NCBI RefSeq assembly: GCF_003050935.1
Contig: NZ_QAOX01000009.1
Location: 1-64,000 of the forward strand
Length of the DNA: 64,000 nt
Source of the DNA: Luteibacter sp. OK325
GTDB lineage: Bacteria; Pseudomonadota; Gammaproteobacteria; Xanthomonadales; Rhodanobacteraceae
Reading direction: 5' to 3'
The position numbers and the translations under genes are program-made. Below, piece after piece: positions 48,340 to 56,103 of the stretch. Each line of letters opens with the position of its first letter. The first letter of the stretch is position 1. Under the pieces are notes generated by a model, which worked only from the letters and a program-made list of their open reading frames with translations, was not told where the DNA came from and searched no databases.

Positions 48340-49410
48340 TCAGGGGTGATGAATGGCGGCGCCGGAGGCGTCGAAGACGTGGGCGTGCGTGAGGTCGAGG
48401 CGGATGCAGATGTCGCGGCCCGCACGCCTCTCGAAATCGCCGTCGGCTCGCACGGTGATCGAACCCACCTGCGGCACATCCACATAGGCGTACGTCTCGC
48501 TCCCGAGGCGCTCGACCACCGAAAGCTTGCCACTGACCGTCTCGCCGGTGCCGTCGCCGTCGCATACACGAAGATGCTCGGGCCGGATGCCGACGGTGAC
48601 CTTGCCGTTCAACTGGCTGGCACCGGGAATGCTCACGCTGTTGCCATTGCCCAGCTTCACGCTGCCGCCTTCGACCGTCGCCTCGAAGAAGTTCATCTGC
48701 GGCATGCCGAGGAAGCCGGCGACGAACTTGTTGACCGGTCGGTGGTACAGCTCCATCGGCTTGCCAAGTTGCTCGATGCGGCCTTCGTTGAAGATGGCGA
48801 TACGATCGGCCAAAGTCATCGCTTCGACCTGGTCGTGCGTTACGTAGATCATGGTCGCGTTGAGCTCCTGGTGCAGCCGCGCTATTTCCAGTCGCGTCGC
48901 CGCACGCAGTGCGGCATCGAGGTTGGAAAGCGGCTCATCGAACAGGAAGACGCGCGGTTCGCGCGTGATCGCACGGCCGATCGCCACGCGCTGGCGCTGG
49001 CCACCGGACAGCGCCGACGGCTTTCGATCGAGGTAGGGTTCCAGCGCGAGGATCTTCGTCGCCCGGCCGAGCTTCTCATCGATCGCACGCTGGTCCATCT
49101 TCGCCAGTCGCAGTGCGAACGACATGTTTTCGCGTACGGTCATGTGCGGGTATAGCGCGTAACTCTGGAACACCATGGCGAGATCGCGCTTATCCACCGC
49201 GCGGTCGGTGATGTCGTCCTTGTCGAGAAGAATCTGCCCCTCGTCGGCCTCTTCAAGGCCGGCGATCAGGCGCAGCGTGGTGGACTTGCCGCAGCCGGAA
49301 GGCCCCAGGAACACGCAGAACTCGCGGTCCTCGACGACCAGGTCGATGCCCTTGATGACATCGACTCCCTCGAACGACTTGCGCAGTGAACGGATTTCCA
49401 GGCGGGACAT
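48340..49410 (-). CDS. mtlK: Polyol/sugar ABC transporter ATP-binding protein
   Basis: 356 aa, MalK/UgpC-type ATPase. Walker A GPSGCGKST, signature LSGGQRQRVAIGRA, Walker B VFLFDEPLSNLD, switch His in VTHDQVEA. A C-terminal TOBE/MOP-like regulatory domain (~235-356) is present. It energises the two permeases encoded directly upstream. Confidence 0.93.
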   Translation of the reverse strand: MSRLEIRSLRKSFEGVDVIKGIDLVVEDREFCVFLGPSGCGKSTTLRLIAGLEEADEGQILLDKDDITDRAVDKRDLAMVFQSYALYPHMTVRENMSFALRLAKMDQRAIDEKLGRATKILALEPYLDRKPSALSGGQRQRVAIGRAITREPRVFLFDEPLSNLDAALRAATRLEIARLHQELNATMIYVTHDQVEAMTLADRIAIFNEGRIEQLGKPMELYHRPVNKFVAGFLGMPQMNFFEATVEGGSVKLGNGNSVSIPGASQLNGKVTVGIRPEHLRVCDGDGTGETVSGKLSVVERLGSETYAYVDVPQVGSITVRADGDFERRAGRDICIRLDLTHAHVFDASGAAIHHP

Positions 49411-49419
49411 GAGTGACTC

Positions 49420-50250
49420 CTATTTGACTGCGCCGAAGGTGAGGCCGCGAACGAGCTGGCGCTGCGACAGCCAGCCGAGCACCAGGATTGGTGCGCAGGC
49501 CAGGGTCGACACGGCGGACAACTTCGCCCAGAACAGCCCCTCGGGACTGGAGAACGAGGCCACCAGCGCGGTCAGGGGCGCGGCGCTGGCGGTGGTGAGG
49601 TTGAGCGACCAGAAGGCCTCGTTCCACGACAGGATCAGGCAGAGCAGCGCCGTGGAGGCGAGGCCGCCGCGGCTCACCGGAATCAGCACGCGGAACATCG
49701 TCTGGCCCGTGCTGGCGCCATCCATCCGTGCCGCTTCGAGGATGTCGTAAGGGATGTCGCGGAAGTAGGTGTAGATCATCCAGACCATGATCGGCAGGTT
49801 GATCAGGGCGAAGATGATGATCAGCGCTGTCTTCGAGTCGAGCATGTTGAGGTCGCGGCAGATCAGGTAGATCGGTACCAGCACGCCCACGCTCGGCAGC
49901 ATCTTGGTGGAGAGCATCCACAGGAGGACGTTCTTGGTCTTCAGCGTGGGGTGATAGGCGAAGGCATAGGCCGCCGGCACCGCGACGATCATGCCAAGTA
50001 TGGTCGCGCCACCTGCGGTGACGATGGAGTTCCACGCGTAGTGCAGATAGTTGGCGCGAGCGAGGATCTGCTCGTAGTTCTCCAGCGTGGGCGCGAAGAA
50101 GAAGTGCGGCGGCATGCTGAAGGCGTCGAGTTCGGACTTGAAGCTGGTCAGCAGCATCCAGAGGATGGGAAAGAAGACGATAAGCGCGACGATCCATGAA
50201 CCGACGATGCGGATCGTGCGGGCGGTCTGATTGTGTTTGCGCCTGGTCAT
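49420..50250 (-). CDS. mtlG: Carbohydrate ABC transporter permease (MalG-type)
   Basis: 276 aa, six membrane segments. The EAA loop that docks the ATPase reads EAARMDGASTGQTMFRVLIPVSRGG. Start at 50250 because family members begin just before the first transmembrane helix; the longer frame upstream overlaps the other permease gene. Gap to the ATPase gene 9 bp, to the other permease 11 bp. Confidence 0.93.
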   Translation of the reverse strand: MTRRKHNQTARTIRIVGSWIVALIVFFPILWMLLTSFKSELDAFSMPPHFFFAPTLENYEQILARANYLHYAWNSIVTAGGATILGMIVAVPAAYAFAYHPTLKTKNVLLWMLSTKMLPSVGVLVPIYLICRDLNMLDSKTALIIIFALINLPIMVWMIYTYFRDIPYDILEAARMDGASTGQTMFRVLIPVSRGGLASTALLCLILSWNEAFWSLNLTTASAAPLTALVASFSSPEGLFWAKLSAVSTLACAPILVLGWLSQRQLVRGLTFGAVK

Positions 50251-50261
50251 GTCGTTATTCC

Positions 50262-51140
50262 TCAGGTCTTCTCTGTCAGCGACTTGCCGATCAGGCGGAT
50301 GAGGAACACCGCCATGATGTTGGCGAGTACCACGGCCACCAGGCCGCCGGCCGACGCCGCGCCCACGTCGAACTCGAGCAGGGCCTGCGTATAGACCAGG
50401 TAGGGAACGTTGGTCGTCGCGTCGCCCGGGCCGCCGTTCGTCGTCACGAAGATTTCCGCGAAGATGTTGAGCAGGAAGATCGCCTCGACCATCACGACCA
50501 CGGCGATGGGGCGTGCGAGATGCGGCAGGGTGAGGTAGCGGAAGATCGCGAAGCCTCTCGCGCCATCCATGCGGGCGGCTTCCATCTGCTCTCGATCGAG
50601 CGACTGCAGCGCGGTGACGAAGATAAGGATGGCGAAGGGCAACCACTCCCACGACACTACCGTGATGATGGAGAACAGCGGCCAGTCGGCGAACCAGTTC
50701 ACCGGCGTGGCCCCGAACAGCTTCCATACCCAGGCGAGGAAGCCCGAGACGGGATTCATGAGCAGATTCTTCCATACCAGCGCGGCGACGGTGGGCATGA
50801 TGAAGAACGGCGAGATCAGCAGCATCCGCACGATGCCCTGGCCGGGGAAGGTTTCGTCCACCAGCACGCTGATCAGCACGCCACCCACGACGGTGACCAC
50901 CAGCACGCTACCGACCAGGATGATGGTGTTGAGGATCGAGGTCCAGAAACTCGGGTACGTGAAGAAGTAGGCGAAATTCTCCAGCCCGACGAAGGCCGAC
51001 TTACCGGGGTAGAGCAGGTTGTAGTACTGGGTGGAGAAGTACAACGTCATCGCCAGCGGGACAATCATCCATACCAGCAGCATGATGATCGCGGGCTGGG
51101 CGAGCAGCCGCTCCGGGCGTTTGCGGATACGCGCGCTCAT
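50262..51140 (-). CDS. mtlF: Carbohydrate ABC transporter permease (MalF-type)
   Basis: 292 aa, six membrane segments, EAA loop EAARMDGARGFAIFRYLTLPHL. Partner of the MalG-type permease. Its ATG overlaps the binding-protein stop by 4 bp. Confidence 0.93.
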   Translation of the reverse strand: MSARIRKRPERLLAQPAIIMLLVWMIVPLAMTLYFSTQYYNLLYPGKSAFVGLENFAYFFTYPSFWTSILNTIILVGSVLVVTVVGGVLISVLVDETFPGQGIVRMLLISPFFIMPTVAALVWKNLLMNPVSGFLAWVWKLFGATPVNWFADWPLFSIITVVSWEWLPFAILIFVTALQSLDREQMEAARMDGARGFAIFRYLTLPHLARPIAVVVMVEAIFLLNIFAEIFVTTNGGPGDATTNVPYLVYTQALLEFDVGAASAGGLVAVVLANIMAVFLIRLIGKSLTEKT

Positions 51141-52504
51141 TTCGGCGGCTCCTTCGAGATGACCGGTTTCTGGTCGTAGTAACCCGCACGTTTCATGGTG
51201 CGGCTGACGGCGGCATCGGCGGTATGCAGTAGCTGGTCCACGTTGCCGCGGCCGGCCAGTGCACCGGCGATCTCGCGGCCGACCAGGGTGGCGACCGCCT
51301 GGAACTCCGGAATCGAAACGATCTGGATGCCCTTGTACGGCACCGGTTTGAGCGTCGGATGCGACGGGTCGACGGCCTTGAGCGAGTCGTAAGTGACCTT
51401 GGCGAACGGCGCGGCGGTCATGTACGCCGCGTTCGCATAAGTCGACTCGCGCGTGCCGGGCGGTGTGGCCTGCGCACCGTACTTATCGGCGACCATCTTC
51501 AGGTACGGCTTGGACGTGGCCCAGAGGATGAACTGCCGCGCCGCATCCGGCTGCCGGGTGCTGTCCGGGATAGCCAGCGACCAGACCCACAACCACGACG
51601 AGCCGCGATCGGTCACTTCATGCGGCGAGCGTGCAAAGCCGACGTTGCCGACGACCTTGCTTTCCTTCGGGTCGGTGACGGTACCGCCGCCGACGCTGGC
51701 ATCGACCCACATGGCGCACTTGCCCGAGGCGAACAGCGCGAGGTTCTCGTTGAAGCCGTTGTCCGAGGGGCCGGGCGGGCCGTAGTTCTTCAGCAGGTCC
51801 ACATAGAAGTTGACGGCCTTATGCCATTCCGGCGTGTCGATCTGCGGGTGCCACTGTTCGTCGAACCAGCGTCCGCCGTAACTGTTGACGACGGTGCCAA
51901 GCAGGGCCATGTTCTCGCCCCAGCCTGCCTTGCCGCGCAGACAGATGCCATACACGCCATGGTCGGGATCGTGGAGCTTCTGAGCGAAGCCACGAATCTG
52001 GTCCCAGGTGGGTTCGGCGGGCATGGTCAGGTTTGCCTTGGCGAACAAGTCGGTGCGGAAGTAGGTGATGCTGGCTTCGGCGTAGAACGGCACGGCGTAG
52101 AGATGGTCGTCCACCGTCAGTTGTTCGCGCACGTTCTTGAAGATGTCGTTGGTGTCGTAGTCGGCGGGCAGGTTGTCCAGCGGCTTGAGCCACTTCTGTG
52201 CGCCCCATAGCGGCGCCTCGTAAGCACCGATGGTGATGACGTCGAACTGGCCGCCATGCGTGGCGATGTCCGTGGTCAGGCGTTGCCGCAAGGTGTTCTC
52301 TTCGAGCACCACCCAGTTCAGGTGCACGCCCGGATGGGTCTTCTCGTACTCGGACGAGAGCGCCTGCATGCGCACCATGTCCGCGTTATTCACCGTGCCG
52401 ATGGTGAGCGTGGTGTCGGCATATGCAACGCCGGCCGTTCCCAGCAACGTAGCGAACAGGACGGAGGCGATACCCTTTCCAAGGCCGTTCCGGTAATCGC
52501 TCAT
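51137..52504 (-). CDS. mtlE: Periplasmic polyol/sugar-binding protein
   Basis: 455 aa, extracellular solute-binding protein family 1. Signal peptide to about VAYADTTLTIG. Typical elements: MQALSSEYEKTHPGVHLNW, the hinge region YAVPFYAEASITYFRTDLF and SSWLWVWSLAIP. No lipobox is present, so a free periplasmic protein is expected. Two ATG codons are adjacent; 52504 gives better spacing (4 nt) to GGGAGG than 52507. First gene of the transporter operon; the 253-bp region upstream (52505-52757) should hold its promoter but I could not pick a convincing one. Confidence 0.92.
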   Translation of the reverse strand: MSDYRNGLGKGIASVLFATLLGTAGVAYADTTLTIGTVNNADMVRMQALSSEYEKTHPGVHLNWVVLEENTLRQRLTTDIATHGGQFDVITIGAYEAPLWGAQKWLKPLDNLPADYDTNDIFKNVREQLTVDDHLYAVPFYAEASITYFRTDLFAKANLTMPAEPTWDQIRGFAQKLHDPDHGVYGICLRGKAGWGENMALLGTVVNSYGGRWFDEQWHPQIDTPEWHKAVNFYVDLLKNYGPPGPSDNGFNENLALFASGKCAMWVDASVGGGTVTDPKESKVVGNVGFARSPHEVTDRGSSWLWVWSLAIPDSTRQPDAARQFILWATSKPYLKMVADKYGAQATPPGTRESTYANAAYMTAAPFAKVTYDSLKAVDPSHPTLKPVPYKGIQIVSIPEFQAVATLVGREIAGALAGRGNVDQLLHTADAAVSRTMKRAGYYDQKPVISKEPPK

Positions 52505-52757
52505 CATGCCTCCCTTTGCGGCGAACCGAATGGATGACCGTTTATAGGTTCAAGGGCACTACGACCACCAATACGTGTCTCGTCGTTTTCCGGTGAAGAT
52601 GCGTACTTTTTTGCAGAATCGGGCATCGCGTGGCTTCAGAAACACCCGCCATATAGCCACGAATGCTGCTATGCAGCACACAAGGCATTAAGCAATAAAG
52701 TACGTAAGAAGCCGTTCGATAAGAGATCCAGCACGCGTCTGGTGACGCGTCGCGGCA

Positions 52758-53684
52758 TTACAGATCGGCGGCGGGTTGCCGGTGACGCATCCGATATTCG
52801 CGCGGCGTCATGCCGGTCAGGGCAAGAAAGCGGCGATTGAAGTTCGACAGGTTGCTGAAGCCGACCTCGTAGCAGATGTCTGTAATGGACCCCGTCGAAG
52901 CCACCAGTTTTTCGCACGCGCGTTGCACGCGTATCTGGTTGACATAGTCGATGAAGCGATAACCGGTGTGCTGGTGGAAGAAGCGCGAGAATGCGGTTTC
53001 AGACATGGCCAGTCGGTCCGCCACCGTCTTCAACGACACATCGCCGGCATGGTGGCGGTCGATGAAGGTCACCGCACGATGCAACTTCATCGACTGACTG
53101 GGATCGGCCGACGCCTGGAATGGGCGGCTGCTCAGAGGGCGCCGGGTGGGGTCTTCGGCGAGCGCCTCGATCATCTCGAAGAAGCTCGCCACGCGGCGCA
53201 AGCCTGGGTTTTCCGCAACGCGGCGGAAGTAGGGCTCAAGCTGCCTGCCGAGATCCGGCGCGAACTCGATGCCGTAACGCGCTTCCTCGAGCAACAAGGA
53301 CTTCACGTGTCGGGCCAGCGGAAAGAACTCGATGCAGCGGCGCACGAAGGCTTCGGAGAACAGGATCACGCGATCGCGCAAGGCCGCCGGCTCGCAGCTC
53401 GTGTCAGTCACCCAGTTGTGCGGCACGTTGGGGCCCGTCAGCATCAGGGTGTACGGCGCGAAGCGGCCTTCGTAGTCGCCCACATAGGCGGTACCCTCGG
53501 TCGCGACGATCAGGTGAAGCTCGTAGGCTGGGTGGTAATGCCAACGGATCAGCCGGCTGCGTGAGCCATGGTCGAGGTAGTGGATCGAGGGTTCGTCGGA
53601 CAGGCCCAGAACATCCTGCTCACGGCCGAGCGCCGAGGTATCGGCCATGGGCGGCGGCAGCGAAAGGGCGGCACGACGGTTCAT
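52758..53684 (-). CDS. mtlR: AraC-family regulator of the polyol operon (MtlR-like)
   Basis: 308 aa. A cupin-like ligand-sensing N-terminal domain (~30-150, HYLDHGSRSRLIRWHYHPAYELHLIV) is followed by the double-HTH AraC domain (~205-300: VADRLAMSETAFSRFFHQHTG; ITDICYEVGFSNLSNFNRRF). The position upstream of and collinear with the transport operon matches mtlR of Pseudomonas fluorescens, an activator responding to polyols. Start at 53684; 53648 is an alternative, and neither has a strong ribosome site. Confidence 0.88.
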   Translation of the reverse strand: MNRRAALSLPPPMADTSALGREQDVLGLSDEPSIHYLDHGSRSRLIRWHYHPAYELHLIVATEGTAYVGDYEGRFAPYTLMLTGPNVPHNWVTDTSCEPAALRDRVILFSEAFVRRCIEFFPLARHVKSLLLEEARYGIEFAPDLGRQLEPYFRRVAENPGLRRVASFFEMIEALAEDPTRRPLSSRPFQASADPSQSMKLHRAVTFIDRHHAGDVSLKTVADRLAMSETAFSRFFHQHTGYRFIDYVNQIRVQRACEKLVASTGSITDICYEVGFSNLSNFNRRFLALTGMTPREYRMRHRQPAADL

Positions 53685-53731
53685 GCGTCCGAGCGTACTC
53701 TTTCCGGTTATCAATCACCAAGGAGGCGGAT

Positions 53732-54331
53732 ATGAAGGTCCTGATCGTGGGCGCCAACGGTACCCTGGGCAAGGCGGTCGCGGCGGAGCTGGGCGCGCGG
53801 CATAACGTTGTCGGGGCGAGTCGCTCCAGTGGTGATGTCCATGTGGACCTTCGCGACGCGGCGAGCGTCGAGACGATGTTTCGCGAACTGGGGCAGGTCG
53901 ACGCCGTGATCTGCGCAGCAGGCAAGGTTCCCTTTGCACCGCTGGCCGAGCTGAACGAGGCGAAGTATCTGGAGGGGCTGCAGGACAAACTGCTCGGCCA
54001 GATCCGGCTGGTCAGCGCTGGTACGCCACATGTGCGCGATGGTGGTTCGTTCACCCTGATCACGGGCATTCTCACCGAGCAGCCGATCCTCTCCGGCGCC
54101 GTGGCGAGCACCGTCAACGGCGCCGTCGAAGCCTTCGTGCGCGCCGCGGCCATCGAACTGCCGCGCGGCATCCGCATCAATGTCGTCAGCCCGACCGTAC
54201 TGACCGAAGCGATGCACGCCTACGCGCCTTACTTCCGTGGCTTCGAGCCGGTGAGCGCCGCACGCGCGGCGATGGCGTTCGCGCGTTCGGTCGAGGGTCG
54301 CCAAACCGGCCAGGTCTACAAAATCTGGTAG
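53732..54331 (+). CDS. Short-chain dehydrogenase-like protein lacking the YxxxK motif
   Basis: 199 aa, start at 53732 with AAGGAGG upstream. The Rossmann nucleotide motif GANGTLGKA (8-16) and NVVSPTV near the end are SDR-like. Where classical SDRs have Tyr-x-x-x-Lys the sequence reads SGAVASTVNGAVEAF, with no Tyr or Lys. Such short, motif-less SDRs form a recognised atypical group; catalysis is unproven. It is divergent from mtlR with a 47-bp gap, so it may share regulation. Confidence 0.85.
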   Translation: MKVLIVGANGTLGKAVAAELGARHNVVGASRSSGDVHVDLRDAASVETMFRELGQVDAVICAAGKVPFAPLAELNEAKYLEGLQDKLLGQIRLVSAGTPHVRDGGSFTLITGILTEQPILSGAVASTVNGAVEAFVRAAAIELPRGIRINVVSPTVLTEAMHAYAPYFRGFEPVSAARAAMAFARSVEGRQTGQVYKIW

Positions 54332-54343
54332 ATCCGTGATTTC

Positions 54344-54451
54344 TGTAGGAGCCGATTCATCGGCGATGGGTGCTCGCGGACACCGTAAGGAATCGCCGAT
54401 AAATCGGCTCCCACAGATGAATCGGCTCCCACAGATAAATGGGCTCCCACA
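54344..54451. repeat. REP pair with two extra partial units
   Basis: Inverted REP units at 54344-54366 and 54393-54415, then two tandem 18-bp 3'-half units (54416-54433, 54434-54451). The spacer carries GGGTGCTCGC, also found in the REP pair at 63.6 kb. It sits between the SDR gene and the fimbrial cluster. The rest of 54452-54651 has a small hairpin (ATAGGA/TCCTAT, ~54477-54492) and presumably the fimbrial promoter. Confidence 0.82.
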
Positions 54452-54651
54452 GAAAGTTCAAACCTGCCGAGTGAAATAGGAGTGATCCTATGTCGGCACC
54501 GTCGCGCCATCGATACGATGGCCGACCTCTTAAGACGCCTTCCGGTCGCAACACGTTTGCAATCGGCGGTTACGCGTCGCGCAGCCATGTCGCATCCCAT
54601 CGGCGCGCAGGAGTTTTACGGCCACAACGGCCATTTAAGGAGAAATACCAG

Positions 54652-55302
54652 ATGCGTCATCTCGCCTTGTACTCCGGCGTCACGCTTGCGCTGTTGGTCC
54701 CCCTGGCCGCCACCGCGGAAGATACAGCCAGCCTCAAGGTGACCGGCACGATCTCGCCGGCATCGTGCAGCGTATCGCTGGTCGGTGTCCCCGAAGAGGG
54801 TGTGAAGCTTCAGTCGGTGAAGCTTGCTGACTTCACGCCCGGACAGGACCTGGTTCTCGAAGAAAGGAACGCGTCGCTGGCGATCGACTGCCAGGGTGCC
54901 GCTGCGAAATTCTGGCTGAAAGCCAGCGACGCCAATGGCGATCAGGGGGCGTCGGAGTCGGGCCCGTCGCACTACAGTCTTGGCTTCAACGAGCAGGGCA
55001 GGAAGGCGAACGGTTACTTCGCGCTTAGCATCGACGCCGCTTCCATGGTCTCCAATACGTTTGTCCTGAAGTCGACGGACGGTGGTCTTGGAGAAGCTTG
55101 GGCGACGCCCGTCACCGGCCGGGTCGGGTTCGACAAGGACGGCGAGGCATTCGCTTTCGCCGCCGACGCGGACGCAACGGAGCCGGCGGCCCTGTCGACG
55201 TTGAATGTGCCGTTGAAGATCAATGCGGTTCTGGCCAAGGACCCGGTCGTTAATGACGAAGTCGAACTCGCCGGTCAGGCGACGATCGAGATTTTCTACT
55301 AA
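54652..55302 (+). CDS. DUF1120 fimbrial-type subunit 1
   Basis: 216 aa from the ATG at 54652, with AAGGAG 8 nt upstream and followed by a signal peptide (LALLVPLAATAE). The mature N-terminus TASLKVTGTISPASCSVSL fits the DUF1120 pattern of an alternating strand, then G-x-I-x-P and Cys. A second Cys (IDCQG) would form a disulfide, as in fimbrial subunits. It ends in the strand ATIEIFY. Position as first gene of a chaperone-usher cluster suggests a secreted pilin; the identity as a pilus subunit is inference. Confidence 0.78.
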   Translation: MRHLALYSGVTLALLVPLAATAEDTASLKVTGTISPASCSVSLVGVPEEGVKLQSVKLADFTPGQDLVLEERNASLAIDCQGAAAKFWLKASDANGDQGASESGPSHYSLGFNEQGRKANGYFALSIDAASMVSNTFVLKSTDGGLGEAWATPVTGRVGFDKDGEAFAFAADADATEPAALSTLNVPLKINAVLAKDPVVNDEVELAGQATIEIFY

Positions 55303-55355
55303 GCAACGGTGCCCCCTGTGTGTGCCGCACCGGGGGCCTGAGCGGGAGCTTTTGC

Positions 55356-56090
55356 ATGTCGAAGAGCGGTGTTCTGTGTGTGCGTGCCAGGCGTGTCCTG
55401 TTCGCCGTGGCATTGGTTGGCGTGTTGCCTGCGATGCCGGCCCTTGCTGACGGCATGTTGCCGGAAACCTCAGTAGTGATCGTGTACGAGGAGAAGGGAG
55501 AGGCACAGGTAAATGTACGTAACAGCGATGCGCGACCTTCCCTTCTGCACGTGACGCTGCAAGGCATCCCGGAAGATACCGAGCCGCTGTTGTTCGTCAC
55601 GCCACCGGTGTCGCGCGTCGAGCCGGGTGAGAACCAGGTGGTTAGATTCATCCTGCGCAACGCGGTTCCACTGAAGACGCAGCGCCTGAAGCGCGTGATC
55701 TTCGAAGGCATTCCGCCGAAGAACAAGCTTGAGCCGGGGCGCGCGACCGTCGCTGTCAATATCAGGCAGAACCTTCCTGTCATTGTCCATCCGAAGGGTC
55801 TGCCGCTCAACCGCGAGCCGTGGAAGGGCCTGACATGGTCGATCACGAACGGCGAGTTGACCGTTCACAACGATACGCCCTACGTCGTGCGAATGGGTCA
55901 GGAGGTCCACCTGCTGCCGATGATGGCTTCCGTGAAGATTCCCGCCGCTTATCTGCTTCCCGGAGCCTTCCACTCCATAGCGGTTCCGGAGTCTGCCAGG
56001 TCCGCCGCGTCGGTACGTATTTACCCCGCCACCGTCTATGGCTTCGCCGTGGACGCCTATGACGCCGCATTGAGTTCCATTGCGCGTTGA
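55356..56090 (+). CDS. Periplasmic fimbrial chaperone (PapD-like)
   Basis: 244 aa from the ATG at 55356 with GGGAG upstream. Signal peptide to about PALADG; two immunoglobulin-like domains. The N-terminal domain shows SVVIVYEEKGEAQVNVRN and LLFVTPPVSRVEPGENQVVRFIL, the family's alternating G1 strand and proline-bounded segment. The C-terminal domain starts with LPVIVHPKGLPL. It would fold subunits by donor-strand complementation and hand them to the usher downstream. Confidence 0.88.
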   Translation: MSKSGVLCVRARRVLFAVALVGVLPAMPALADGMLPETSVVIVYEEKGEAQVNVRNSDARPSLLHVTLQGIPEDTEPLLFVTPPVSRVEPGENQVVRFILRNAVPLKTQRLKRVIFEGIPPKNKLEPGRATVAVNIRQNLPVIVHPKGLPLNREPWKGLTWSITNGELTVHNDTPYVVRMGQEVHLLPMMASVKIPAAYLLPGAFHSIAVPESARSAASVRIYPATVYGFAVDAYDAALSSIAR

Positions 56091-56103
56091 GCCGAGGCCG
56101 GCC

